A stretch of DNA of 64,000 nucleotides, taken from Humitalea rosea (GTDB lineage: Bacteria > Pseudomonadota > Alphaproteobacteria > Acetobacterales > Acetobacteraceae). The notes under the pieces are model-generated. The model was not told where the DNA came from and made no database searches. It saw nothing but the letters and a program-made list of their open reading frames with translations. The translations under genes were made by a program, and so were the position numbers. Shown here piece after piece: positions 26,612 to 34,599 of the stretch. The number at the start of each line of letters is the position of its first letter. Within the stretch, counting starts at the first letter, position 1. Where the stretch lies: contig NZ_QKYU01000008.1 in NCBI RefSeq assembly GCF_003253705.1, positions 115,525 through 179,524 of the forward strand, written 5' to 3'.

Positions 26612-29388
26612 GGCGTCACCAGCGACGGGCCGCGGTCCCACCGCATCTGGGTCGGATCGTTCGGCCGGCCGCTGACGCCGACCCGCCCATCCTCGACCTG
26701 GATGCGCAGGGTGCCGCCGGTGTCGACGCGGACCGGCTCGCGCGCGGCCCCGGCGGGCGGCGGGGGCACGCCACCGCCGGCAGTGGCGGGCGGCGGCGGC
26801 AGGCCGCCCGGGGCCGTCCCGGCGGGCGCGCCATCCTCCTCGTCGAAGCCCTCGATCCGCTGCGCGCCCCGCGCGCGGCCGCGCCGCCCGACCTGGCCAA
26901 GGGCCGGTTCCTGGCCCGGGGCGGCGGCCGGGGTGTCGCGGCCGAAGAATTCGGCGGCGGAGCGGAGCGCGTCGACAATCGGGCGGATGCGCCCCCAGGC
27001 GGTGTCCAACGCGTCGGCGACGCCACCCCAGAGGCCACTGAAGAACGCCGCAAGCGGCTCCCAGGCGGCCCTGAGCGGCGCCACCGCATCGCGCAGCCAG
27101 TCGATCACCGGCAGGATGCGTCGCCAGGCGCCATCCAGCGCATCGGCGACGCCGCCCCAGAGCCCGGTGAAGAACGTCTCAAGCGGCTCCCAGGCGGCTC
27201 TGAGCGGCTCCACGGCGTCGCGCAGCCAGTCGAGCACCGACCGGATGCGCTCCATGGTCCAGGTGAAGGCGGCGCCGATGCCGTCCAGGATGGTGGTCAG
27301 GCCGCTGCCGAGCCTGTCCCAGGCCGCCCGCGCCAGCCGGGCCGCGCCCGCGAAGGCGCCGTCCACGATGGCGGAGATCTCCGCCATCTGGGGTTCCAGG
27401 CCGCTGCGGAACCGCGTCCACAGCCCGGCCGACCAGGCGACCAGCCCATCCCAATTGGCGTAGATGGCGGCCGCCGCGCCGGCGATCAGCGCGACCGCGC
27501 CGAGGAACCAGCCCAGGGGCGTCGTGAGCAGCGCCGCGCCCAGCAGCACGACGGCGCCGGTCAGCGAGGCCAGGGCGGCGAGGATCGGCCCGCCGGCCAC
27601 CACGGCGAAGACGGCGATCGCCGTCTCGATGCCACCGAACCTGGTGACGATCGGGCGGATGATGTCGCTGACGGTCTCGAAGGCATTGCCGAGGCGGGTC
27701 AGCAGTGGCGGCGTTTCATCCGTGCCCGTGACCAGGTCGCGCAGCCCGCGCACCACGCCGGACAGCACCTCGGAGATCTGCGTCGCCCAGCGGGTGAGCG
27801 AGCCGTCCGCTTCCAACCGGCCGAGCCAGGCCAACAGGTCGCTCAACTGCTGCTTCATCAGGTCGAAGAAGCCGGCGTTGCCGACCAGCAGCCCGAAGCG
27901 CGCCCAGGCGTCCGACAGATTCGACAACTGGCCATCCCAGCTGGTGGCGAGCTGCGCCATGCCGCCGCCATACATCTGGCCCAGCGCATCGCCGATGCGA
28001 CGCGACAGCAGCGCCCGGTTGGTCTTGTCGACGCTGGCCCGCATCTCCTGGCCGTTCGCCTGCCAGTTGAGCGTGATCCGGTCGCCCTCGGTCCGGGCCA
28101 TGATCCCGAATCGCTCAAGGGGGTCCATCTCGCCGCGCAGCGCGGCACTGAAGGCTGTCGTCACATCGGCCAGCGAGGTGGAGCGGATCGCGGCCGCATC
28201 GCCGAGCTGGCGCAGCAGCCCCGTGGTGGGGTCGATGCCCATGGTGCGGAGCGAGACGAAGGCCTGGGTCGCCTCGCCGAGCTCGAAGGGCGTGGTGCGG
28301 GCGAAGTCGGACACCCAGGCCAGCGCCTGCTCGGCCGCTGCCTGGCTGCCCATCACCGTCTGCAGGGTCAGCTGGTATCGCTCGAAACTGGCCGCGACGC
28401 CGATGATGTTGCGGTTGACCGCCGCCCCGGCCGCGATGCCGAGGCCGGCGCCGATCGCGGCCGTGCGCGCCGCGAGCCCCGCGATCGCCGAGGTCGCCTC
28501 CCGCGCCCGGGTCGGCGATCCGCGGTCGGCCAGCACCGTCAGCTGCGGGCTGTTGCGCCCCGCCCCGAAGGTGGTCAGGGCCGAGAACGTACCCGAGAGC
28601 GCTGCCCAGCCATGGGCGTCGCGCATCGCCAGCGGCCCGAAGTCGCCGGCGAGCTTGGCCTCCAGCGCCACCAGGTTCGGCGCGTCGGTCCAGGGCGTGA
28701 CGAAGTCCGTGAACCAGGTGTCGCCGATGGCATCGAGCGCCGTCTGCACGGTCGGGTTGGTAACGCCACCGGCCATGGGCACGATCGTCAGCGTGATGCC
28801 GGCCGGCAGCGCCTCCCCCGGGTAGAAACTGTGCCGAACGTCGATGGAATTGCCGCAGGTGCCCTTGTGCTTTGCCGTCAGCGTCACGGCGGCGGACAGC
28901 ACGGAGGCGGTCAGGGGCAGGTCGAGCGAGGCGGCGATCGCGGCCGACACCGCGGTCGCGACCGCGGCCGCGGTGTCGCCCGTCGTCACCCCGACCTCGA
29001 CCCGCCGGCCACCGACCAACAGGGGGATGGTGCCCGGCGCTGTGGCGGTGCCGACGGCGGTGACGGTGCCGGTGGCGGCCACGCCGGCGACGGCGTCCAC
29101 CATCGGGATCGCCCAGACCTCGGTGGTCAGCGTGTTGCCGAACCAGGCCGCGAACAGGTGCGCCAGCATCGAACCCCGACCGAAGGCGGTGCGGGCCATG
29201 GTCGCCGAGGTGATCTGGATCGGCACATTCGCGGCCGCGGTGCCGGTGCTCAGCATCTGGCCGAGCAGCATCACCCGCGCCGGCCATTTGGTCAGGCCCC
29301 GGATGGCGCGCGTGTTGGAGATCTCGACATAGGTGCCGGGCACCCGGATCGAGAGCGGGATCGCGTTGAAGCTGACCGAGGCGGACAT
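26608..29388 (-). CDS. Chimeric tail protein: sheath N-terminal part fused in frame to tape measure protein
   Basis: 926 residues. Residues 1 to about 293 are Mu gpL-like tail sheath (VPGTYVEISNTRA, NIDVR-like SIDVRHSFYPGEALPAG, DAHGWAALSGTFSALTTFGAGRNS, LTVLADRGSPT). From about 294 it is tape measure protein gp42 (ASFERYQLTLQTVMGSQAAAE, ELGEATQAFVSLRTMGIDP), with a hydrophobic zone at about 580-650 and two 42-residue repeats each containing LRAAWEPL. The sheath C-terminal half, tail tube, tail chaperones and the tape start are missing, so the join at about 28509 marks a large deletion. The frame is open throughout. AAGGAG precedes ATG 29388. Confidence 0.85.
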   Translation of the reverse strand: MSASVSFNAIPLSIRVPGTYVEISNTRAIRGLTKWPARVMLLGQMLSTGTAAANVPIQITSATMARTAFGRGSMLAHLFAAWFGNTLTTEVWAIPMVDAVAGVAATGTVTAVGTATAPGTIPLLVGGRRVEVGVTTGDTAAAVATAVSAAIAASLDLPLTASVLSAAVTLTAKHKGTCGNSIDVRHSFYPGEALPAGITLTIVPMAGGVTNPTVQTALDAIGDTWFTDFVTPWTDAPNLVALEAKLAGDFGPLAMRDAHGWAALSGTFSALTTFGAGRNSPQLTVLADRGSPTRAREATSAIAGLAARTAAIGAGLGIAAGAAVNRNIIGVAASFERYQLTLQTVMGSQAAAEQALAWVSDFARTTPFELGEATQAFVSLRTMGIDPTTGLLRQLGDAAAIRSTSLADVTTAFSAALRGEMDPLERFGIMARTEGDRITLNWQANGQEMRASVDKTNRALLSRRIGDALGQMYGGGMAQLATSWDGQLSNLSDAWARFGLLVGNAGFFDLMKQQLSDLLAWLGRLEADGSLTRWATQISEVLSGVVRGLRDLVTGTDETPPLLTRLGNAFETVSDIIRPIVTRFGGIETAIAVFAVVAGGPILAALASLTGAVVLLGAALLTTPLGWFLGAVALIAGAAAAIYANWDGLVAWSAGLWTRFRSGLEPQMAEISAIVDGAFAGAARLARAAWDRLGSGLTTILDGIGAAFTWTMERIRSVLDWLRDAVEPLRAAWEPLETFFTGLWGGVADALDGAWRRILPVIDWLRDAVAPLRAAWEPLAAFFSGLWGGVADALDTAWGRIRPIVDALRSAAEFFGRDTPAAAPGQEPALGQVGRRGRARGAQRIEGFDEEDGAPAGTAPGGLPPPPATAGGGVPPPPAGAAREPVRVDTGGTLRIQVEDGRVGVSGRPNDPTQMRWDRGPSLVTP

Positions 29389-29816
29389 GGCGCTACTCCT
29401 TGCGGCGGGCGGTGGCGGGGGCCCGCGCGCTCGAAGGCCGCGCCGAACAGGTTCTCGCAGCTACGGATCTCGATCACGCCGGCGGCCGTCTCGGGCGCCC
29501 AGGCTTCGAGCGCGGCGGCGGCCACCACCGCCATCTCATAGCCGCCGATCACGGCATCATCGCCGCGCCGGCGGGCGCGATCGCCCGAGGCGTTCTGCGC
29601 CACCAGGTAGACCCCAAAGGCGCCGGTGACGCAGCGCCGGGGCCGCTCCCGCCGCTTCCAGCCGAGGAAGGAGACGTAGACGCCGGGCGCGACCGAGAGG
29701 ATGCGCGCGAGCTCGTCGGCATCGATCTTCGCGGGGCGGGAGGCGATCTCCTTCACGCGTCCCTGGAAGGCTTGGGCCAGGCGCGCGATCACGGCGTCCT
29801 CGATCGCGACGATCAT
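29292..29816 (-). CDS. Mu gp37-like protein (DUF1834), 3' end probably frameshifted
   Basis: 174 residues as read. EDAVIARLAQAFQGRVKEI, VAPGVYVSFLGWKRRERP and RCVTGAFGVYLVAQNASGDRARRRGDD are DUF1834. After SCENLFGAAFERAG the text becomes Arg/Pro-rich and runs 97 bp into the sheath gene, which is odd in an otherwise 4-bp-overlap operon. A one-base change in the G5 run at 29417-29421 would instead end the gene at TAG 29393-29395, just before the sheath ATG. Either a frameshift mutation or a sequencing error is likely. Role in Mu: tail terminator region, not well defined. Confidence 0.75.
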   Translation of the reverse strand: MIVAIEDAVIARLAQAFQGRVKEIASRPAKIDADELARILSVAPGVYVSFLGWKRRERPRRCVTGAFGVYLVAQNASGDRARRRGDDAVIGGYEMAVVAAAALEAWAPETAAGVIEIRSCENLFGAAFERAGPRHRPPQGVAPCPPRSASTRSRSRSGCPAPMSRSPTRAPSGA

Positions 29817-30250
29817 CGGAACCCGCGATAGGCATCGAGGTCACATTCCGACAGGCCGGCGATGCGGGGCTGCGACAGCACGCCATCGGCCGCGGCCGGG
29901 CCCGGCGTCTGCGCATCGAGGCCGAGATCCGCGCGGCTGGCGGCGATGTCGCGCAGCAGCGCGATGGCGGCGTCGCGTTCGGCCTTGACCTGGTCGGTGG
30001 CCTGGCGATTGCCACCGAGGTGCAGGGTGTAGCGGGCGATGGCGCAGACGATCTGCACCAGCAGCGGCGGCACGAAGGCCAGCGGCATGGCGTAGCGCGA
30101 CCGCAGGTAGCCGTCCGCGAGATCGGAGGCATCGGCCATCGCGCGATTCAATCGCAGCGGGTCAGGCGCGCCATCGGCGGTGGGGGCGAGCTGCACCAGC
30201 TCCTCCTCCCCAAACCGATCCACCATCTCGGCGATGTCCGCATAGGCCAT
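29813..30250 (-). CDS. Mu gp36-like protein (DUF1320)
   Basis: 145 residues. MAYADIAEMVDRFGEEELVQL and LNRAMADASDLADGYLRSRYAMPLAFVPPLLVQIVCAIARY are the DUF1320 signature; KAERDAAIALLRDIAAS follows. In Mu-like phages it lies between head and tail genes and probably serves as a head-tail connector. Start 30250 is 2 bp after the upstream stop; its own stop overlaps the next start. Complete. Confidence 0.88.
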   Translation of the reverse strand: MAYADIAEMVDRFGEEELVQLAPTADGAPDPLRLNRAMADASDLADGYLRSRYAMPLAFVPPLLVQIVCAIARYTLHLGGNRQATDQVKAERDAAIALLRDIAASRADLGLDAQTPGPAAADGVLSQPRIAGLSECDLDAYRGFR

Positions 30251-30252
30251 GC

Positions 30253-30615
30253 TCAGGGCTTCGCCTTGGCTGCGGCCTTGGCCTTGGCCTTCGCGGGGGT
30301 GGCGGCTTTGGACGCCGCCACCCCCGGCTCCGGCGTCGGAGCAGGCGGCACCGGGGCGCCGGCTTGGATCTCGGCACCCTCCTGCGCGGGGGCATCTGGG
30401 TTCGGCGGCGGCACGGGCGCGATCTCCAGATCGGCACCCTCCTGCGCGGGGGCATCAGGGGTCGGCGACAGCATGGACGCGGCCTCCGGCTCGGCGAGTT
30501 TGGCCACGCCCATGCGGACCAACAGCACGACGTCCGCCGCCGTGGCGTCGAAGCTGCTGCCGGGCGGCACCAGGCCGTCCGGCGTCATCGTCGGGCTGAT
30601 CGCGCGCAGGCGCAT
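30253..30615 (-). CDS. Phage hypothetical protein with internal repeat
   Basis: 120 residues, not recognised. It starts by TGATG overlap with the capsid stop. After a small folded part (AISPTMTPDGLVPPGSSFDATAADVVLLVRMGVAKL) come two copies of PDAPAQEGA with Pro-rich spacers, and a Lys/Ala tail (AKAKAKAAAKAKP). The two repeats are also nearly identical in DNA (about 30355-30400 and 30425-30465), so this is recent tandem duplication. Between capsid and DUF1320 genes, similar Ala/Lys/Pro-rich proteins are common in Mu-like phages; function unknown. Confidence 0.7.
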   Translation of the reverse strand: MRLRAISPTMTPDGLVPPGSSFDATAADVVLLVRMGVAKLAEPEAASMLSPTPDAPAQEGADLEIAPVPPPNPDAPAQEGAEIQAGAPVPPAPTPEPGVAASKAATPAKAKAKAAAKAKP

Positions 30616-31547
30616 CAGTCGGCGGCCGTGGTGATCAGGTAGCCGGCGGAGACGCCGGCGAGCACCGGAGCACGCTCATAGGTGACACCGCAGACCCAGC
30701 TCTTGGTGCCGTTGTCCCAATAGGCCGGCTCGACCATCGGATGGCCGCGCATGGTGTAGGTGTAGCCGTAGGACGGCACCTCGGCGCCCATCGCCCCGAT
30801 CGCCGAATAGGCGAGGATCGCATCCGTGCCCCAGATGTCGGCGAAGGCGTCATCCGCGCCGGAGGCAAAGACCCCCTTGCCGACCACCACGCGATCGACG
30901 TTCCACAACGCCGCCAGCATCTCCTCGGTGATGCTGGCGGCCGTGGTGTAGCGGAACCGGTTGAGCAGGATCGGGTTGTTGCGGGCGGCGGCGAAGGCCT
31001 TGGCCGACAGCAGCGCCACATTCGGATAGACGCCGACCGCGGCCCGGATTGCCTCGCGCCCCGTCTCGATCGTCACGCTGGGATCCACCGTCGCGGTGCT
31101 CCAGCGCGCGCCGCCCGCGAGCGTGACCTTGTTGCTGGCGGCGTAGCTGGCGGCCGTGCGGGCCATCACCGCCTGCTGATATTCCAGCCCCGTGCGCAGC
31201 TGGCCCATCACGGTGTTCACCGCGCGGGTGCCGAGATCGATGCCGGGCGAACGCGAGGCATCGCGCATCCATTCGCGCGGCACCTTGGCGCCGAGGCTAT
31301 CCTGCAGCAGCGCGTAGGGCGCGCCGAGGTAGCCGAAATCGACCAGCTTGGTCGCGCCGCCCGGTGCGCGGCGGGCGTTGACGAGCCGGAAGGCTTCCTT
31401 GCCGAATTCCAGGATCTGGCCGCCGGAGAGGTCGACCGGGACCTCGGGGAACAGCACCGAACCGACGAGGTTGGACTGGGTGTAGCCGCGCGCGACCGTC
31501 GTCAGGACGGGATCGACAACACGGACCTGCGAGAGGCTCATGGACAT
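30615..31547 (-). CDS. Phage major capsid protein
   Basis: 310 residues from ATG 31547 (alternative ATG 31541). VVDPVLTTVARGYTQSNLVGSVLFPEVPVD, AVNTVMGQLRTGLEYQQAVMARTAASY, VDRVVVGKGVFA and AILAYS..GAEVPSYGYTYTMRGHP are typical of capsid proteins of alphaproteobacterial Mu-like phages. The protein itself seems whole, but no ribosome binding site precedes it: the upstream 10 bp join a truncated terminase. Expression may therefore depend on translation coming through the terminase stub. Capsid scaffold and protease genes that should precede it are absent. Confidence 0.82.
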   Translation of the reverse strand: MSMSLSQVRVVDPVLTTVARGYTQSNLVGSVLFPEVPVDLSGGQILEFGKEAFRLVNARRAPGGATKLVDFGYLGAPYALLQDSLGAKVPREWMRDASRSPGIDLGTRAVNTVMGQLRTGLEYQQAVMARTAASYAASNKVTLAGGARWSTATVDPSVTIETGREAIRAAVGVYPNVALLSAKAFAAARNNPILLNRFRYTTAASITEEMLAALWNVDRVVVGKGVFASGADDAFADIWGTDAILAYSAIGAMGAEVPSYGYTYTMRGHPMVEPAYWDNGTKSWVCGVTYERAPVLAGVSAGYLITTAAD

Positions 31548-31554
31548 GTTCAGG

Positions 31555-31731
31555 GATGCGCCGCGACTTCTCGCAGATGGTGACGTCGTTGCTGGCCAGC
31601 GTCGCGAGCAGCCGGCGCTGATAGCCCAGCAGCACGCCGGAGCCGGAGCCCGCCGGCATGCCGAAGGCCCTGGCCTCGGCACGGTGCCGGATCCATTCAG
31701 CCGCGCTGATCGGCGGCAGCGCGTCAGGCAT
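31555..31731 (-). pseudogene. Mu gp28-like large terminase, N-terminal stub
   Basis: 59 residues from ATG 31731 (overlaps gp27 stop by 8 bp). LLGYQRRLLATLASNDVTICEKSRRI matches the start of the ATPase domain; the stub ends inside the first ATPase motif (CEKSRR.G), right where the capsid leader begins. Read onward, the frame continues as nonsense to 31297 over the capsid gene. The rest of the terminase, portal (gp29), gp30 and protease genes are gone. Confidence 0.85.
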
Positions 31732-32296
31732 GGACGCCGAGGATGCGGTTCTTGATCGTCTCGATCAGGGTCGCCGACAGCCCGCCCTCCTGGCCGGCGG
31801 TGACGGCCTGCGCCGCCGCGGCCTTCCGGGCCGCCTCGGACGCGCGCTTCTCGATGCGCTCTACAAAGTCTGCGTTGTGGCGCGAGGCCTTGGTCAGCCG
31901 CTCCACCGCCTCGGCGAAGAGCGCCGCGCCTTTCGGGTTTTGCAGATGCAGGGCGACCGCGCGGCCGCCCTCGTCATCGGGATCCTCGGCCGAGGCCAGC
32001 GCGTCATTCAGGAATGAATGCAGGAGCTCGATGTTGAGCCGTGCCATCTGGTCGCCGGGCGTGTCGCCCAGTTGACGCGCCAGCCCCTCGGCCATCGACC
32101 GGGACCGGCGCAGCCGCTCGCCCAGCCGCGCCATGCCCTTGATGTGGCGGCCGAGGGCGGAGCGCGAGACGTCCACCTCCAGCGATTTCAGGTGCTCCAG
32201 GATTTCGTCCAGCGTGCGCCCCTGCTCGCGCAGCTTGGCGATGGCGGCGCGGATCGGGGCGCCCAGGCGGTCGATGGAGGATGGGCGGGCGGCCAT
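31724..32296 (-). CDS. Mu gp27-like protein (DUF3486), putative small terminase
   Basis: 190 residues from ATG 32296; the longer frame to 32365 overlaps the previous gene and is rejected. RPSSIDRLGAPIRAAIAKLREQGRTLDEILEHLKSL is a helix-turn-helix start, VDVSRSALGRHIKGMARLGERLRRSR follows, and QLGDTPGDQMARLNIELLHSFLNDA and NPKGAALFAEAVERLTKASRHN are the DUF3486 core. In Mu the gene precedes the large terminase and is thought to recognise DNA. Complete. Confidence 0.87.
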   Translation of the reverse strand: MAARPSSIDRLGAPIRAAIAKLREQGRTLDEILEHLKSLEVDVSRSALGRHIKGMARLGERLRRSRSMAEGLARQLGDTPGDQMARLNIELLHSFLNDALASAEDPDDEGGRAVALHLQNPKGAALFAEAVERLTKASRHNADFVERIEKRASEAARKAAAAQAVTAGQEGGLSATLIETIKNRILGVHA

Positions 32297-32303
32297 GTGG
32301 CCG

Positions 32304-32612
32304 CTACCGCGGCTGCGGCCGGGCGACGCCGGGATGTGGCGCGCCCTGCGCCACGGCCGCACCATCTGCCGTCAGGGTCGCGATCCACAGCTCGCCGGAA
32401 GCGGCCGCCAGCTTCTCGACCCGCAGCAGCCGCTGCTCTTCCAGCCAGGCGAGATCGGCGCGGATCAGGTCGCGCTTGATGACGCCGTGCCCGAAGCTGG
32501 CCAGGACGCTGCGCAGCGTGTCCTCGTTCAGGCTGTAGTCGTGGTCTTCCTGTAGCGCGCGGAGGACGACGCAGCGGCGATCCTGGGCCAGGATTTCGGC
32601 GAGGCTGGTCAT
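32304..32612 (-). CDS. Mu gp26-like phage protein (VpaChn25_0724 family)
   Basis: 102 residues from ATG 32612 (overlaps previous stop, ATGA). AEILAQDRRCVVLRALQEDHDYSLNEDTLRSVLASFGH and RDLIRADLAWLEEQRLLRVEKL are a small winged-helix fold found in the Mu gp26 position. The C-terminal end is Pro/Ala-rich. Function in packaging or regulation is not known. Confidence 0.82.
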   Translation of the reverse strand: MTSLAEILAQDRRCVVLRALQEDHDYSLNEDTLRSVLASFGHGVIKRDLIRADLAWLEEQRLLRVEKLAAASGELWIATLTADGAAVAQGAPHPGVARPQPR

Positions 32613-32962
32613 CGTGCCGCCTTCCCGATCTGATGCTCGACCAACAACGTGGTCATATGCTCGACCCTCCCGACCGCGCTGGAGACGGCGCGCACCTGCT
32701 CCCCCACCACGGCGACACCACGCTCCGTATCGGCGACCCGGGCGGAGAGCACGCGGAGATCCTCGTCGCGTGGCAGGCTGGCGATGCTGGCCTCGACGGC
32801 CGTCAGACGATCCGCCTGGCCGCTGACAGTGGCGGCCAGCGGCTTGATCTGACTCGCCACCATGCTGAGCGTCTGCTGCCGCAGCATCCACAGCCCGGCG
32901 CCGCCGAGCAGCGCCAGCACGGCGAGCAGCAGCGGCTGGCTGCGGAGGACGGTTTCAAGCAT
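32609..32962 (-). CDS. Mu gp25-like protein (DUF2730)
   Basis: 117 residues. One N-terminal membrane segment (PLLLAVLALLGGAGLWML) then a coiled coil AATVSGQADRLTAVEASIASLPRDEDLRVLSARVADTERGV, as in DUF2730 proteins. In Mu-like phages it lies between lysis genes and small terminase and may act as a spanin-like or holin-associated protein. Start at 32962 overlaps the preceding small gene. Confidence 0.83.
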   Translation of the reverse strand: MLETVLRSQPLLLAVLALLGGAGLWMLRQQTLSMVASQIKPLAATVSGQADRLTAVEASIASLPRDEDLRVLSARVADTERGVAVVGEQVRAVSSAVGRVEHMTTLLVEHQIGKAAR

Positions 32963-33080
32963 GCGGTTTTTCCTCCGCCGGTTTCGGCGCGGGCGGGCGG
33001 ACCATCGCGCGGATGCGCGCGATGGCGTCGGCCCGCTGGGCCTCGGCCAGGTCGGCCGCGCGATCGCCGTCGTCGGCCAT
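32955..33080 (-). CDS. Very small phage protein, 41 residues
   Basis: Starts by TGATG overlap with the holin-like stop and ends 5 bp inside the DUF2730 start. Sequence MADDGDRAADLAEAQRADAI then ARIRAMVRPPAPKPAEEKPHA. The beginning resembles the N-terminal helix of TraR/DksA-type zinc-finger proteins found at this place in Mu-like phages, but the four cysteines are missing, so it may be a remnant. Supported mainly by the exact overlaps. Confidence 0.5.
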   Translation of the reverse strand: MADDGDRAADLAEAQRADAIARIRAMVRPPAPKPAEEKPHA

Positions 33081-33457
33081 CACAGGGGCGCGGTTACAGC
33101 GGCGGCCGACCGCGCCAAGGGCTCAAGCATCGGCGCCAGTCGCGCCTCCGCCATCTTGTGCAACCCGTCGGCCGAGACGCCCAGGCGCTTCAACGCATCA
33201 GGCACGCGCTCGGTGACATAGGCCGAGGCCTCCTTTGCCGCCTCCGCCGGGGTTATGAGGCCGGCGCGGGCCCGGGCAGCGGTCGCGGCCGCTTGCACGC
33301 CCACCTCCAGCGCCTGCAGCAGGTAGCCACGCACGCGGTCATCCGCCGCCAGCTTCAGGGCATCGGCCCAGCGCAGCACCAGCGGGCCGGCCATGGCCAA
33401 GGCCATCATGGCGAGGACCTGGATCATCACGTCCAGAAACGGTGCGAGGGTGTTCAT
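33080..33457 (-). CDS. Holin-like phage protein (LLH-type)
   Basis: 125 residues from ATG 33457 (overlaps the fusion gene stop). One hydrophobic N-terminal segment (FLDVMIQVLAMMALAMAGPLVLRW) is followed by RVRGYLLQALEVGVQAAATAARARAG, EASAYVTERVPDALKRLGVSADGLHKMAEARLAPML. This layout is that of the LLH-family phage holins. Placement directly after the endolysin remnant supports a lysis role. Complete. Confidence 0.72.
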   Translation of the reverse strand: MNTLAPFLDVMIQVLAMMALAMAGPLVLRWADALKLAADDRVRGYLLQALEVGVQAAATAARARAGLITPAEAAKEASAYVTERVPDALKRLGVSADGLHKMAEARLAPMLEPLARSAAAVTAPL

Positions 33458-34050
33458 GCGCGAAGCTCCAAGGGCTCGATGGCGTCGGACCAGGCAATGA
33501 CGCCCAGCCGCGCCATGCGGCGCGACCAGCCCAGCCCGAAGGTTCCGGAGTTTGGCTGGCGCGCCAGGAACACGGTGCGCAGCGCGGTCAGCTCGACATA
33601 GACCTGGGCCGCCCCGCGATTGGCGGCGGCTGCCAGCGTCCGGGGCCCGATCTGGCCATCCTGCACGGCGCCACAGGCGGCCTGCAGCCACCGCGCGGTG
33701 CGGCGATGTTCCGGCAGACGCTCGAACCACGCCCATTCATCGCCCTCCCGGGCCTCGGCCGAGGGCGTCATGGCGATTTCCGGCGTCAGCGAACCGGTCA
33801 AGAGCTTGGCCTGCACTTCGATCGGCAGGGCTGACAGGTGGATTTCCGCCCCGCCGCCGCGCCCGACACGCCGGCGCCAGAGCCGCCCCTCGGCCTCGGG
33901 CCGCAACCAGCCGCAGCGATGGGCGCGGGCCAGCATGCCGCGGGGTGTGTCGGGCAAATATGGCAGGCCGAGGCCCGCCAGTTCCGCCGCCGTGAACCAT
34001 TCACCGGCATCGGCAAGCGGCGGCGCGGGGCTGACGAGGGACAGGCTCAC
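33454..34050 (-). CDS. Chimera: MuA transposase N-terminal DNA-binding domain fused to endolysin C-terminus
   Basis: 198 residues. Residues about 15-85 (EWFTAAELAGLGLPYLPDTPRGMLARA, GWLR, RLWRRRVGRGGGAEIHLSALPIEVQAKL) are the Mu-type DNA-binding start of transposase A; about 98-118 may be the start of the next MuA subdomain. From about 120, LQAACGAVQDGQIGPRTLAAAANR and TALRTVFLARQPNSGTFGLGWSRRMARL are the peptidoglycan-binding C-terminus of a GH108-type muramidase (Glu catalytic part absent). The join near 33690 keeps frame and implies loss of the MuA catalytic core, MuB, other early genes and the endolysin start. Start ATG 34050 overlaps the preceding gene by 4 bp. Confidence 0.82.
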   Translation of the reverse strand: MSLSLVSPAPPLADAGEWFTAAELAGLGLPYLPDTPRGMLARAHRCGWLRPEAEGRLWRRRVGRGGGAEIHLSALPIEVQAKLLTGSLTPEIAMTPSAEAREGDEWAWFERLPEHRRTARWLQAACGAVQDGQIGPRTLAAAANRGAAQVYVELTALRTVFLARQPNSGTFGLGWSRRMARLGVIAWSDAIEPLELRA

Positions 34051-34493
34051 TTGCCGCCGATCCGGCGTGCCAGCGCCTTGCGCCGGCGGCGCAGCTCGCC
34101 CTCGCGCTCTCGCAGCTCGGCCATTTCGATATCCGCGAGGTAGCGCCGTTCGATCACCGCGAAGCCGAAGGGGGCCGCCAGCGCTTCCAGCAGCCGCCGG
34201 TCACCGGTCGCGTGCAACAGCGCCAGCAGGCGCGGGGCGCTGATATGGTGCTCGGCCCGGCCCTGGCTGGCATAGGCGTCCAGCATGTGCAGGCTGACCT
34301 CGGCGCCGATGTAGTCGCTCATCCGCCGCGCAACTTCTCTGCGGGTCAGCGGGCAGGCCTTCAGCGTGGCGGCAACCGCACGGGCCACGCGCCCGGCAGC
34401 CGTGCCGGCCCGGATGTCAGCCTCGGGGAAGGCAAACGCCGCCTGCGACGGCTCCCACCCCAGCAGATCGGGTTGCATGGCCGCGCGGGACAT
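34047..34493 (-). CDS. Phage early hypothetical protein
   Basis: 148 residues, not recognised by name. QPDLLGWEPSQAAFAFPEADIR, VARAVAATLKACPLTRREVARRMSDYIGAEVSLHMLDAYASQGR and RLLALLHATGDRRLLEALAAPFGFAVIERRYLADIE suggest a small helical DNA-binding-like protein with a C-terminal Arg/Lys coiled coil. In Mu-like phages of alphaproteobacteria a protein of this kind precedes the transposase gene, and here it overlaps the MuA start by 4 bp. Likely a regulator of early functions; unproven. Confidence 0.7.
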   Translation of the reverse strand: MSRAAMQPDLLGWEPSQAAFAFPEADIRAGTAAGRVARAVAATLKACPLTRREVARRMSDYIGAEVSLHMLDAYASQGRAEHHISAPRLLALLHATGDRRLLEALAAPFGFAVIERRYLADIEMAELREREGELRRRRKALARRIGGK

Positions 34494-34599
34494 GGTTCAG
34501 GCGCGGCTCCGGCGGGCCGAAGGCCACTGGCCCCCGGCCCGCCGCGCCGCCACCATCGCGCTTGTCCTTCCCGGGACAGCAAACGCGATGGAGAGAGCA

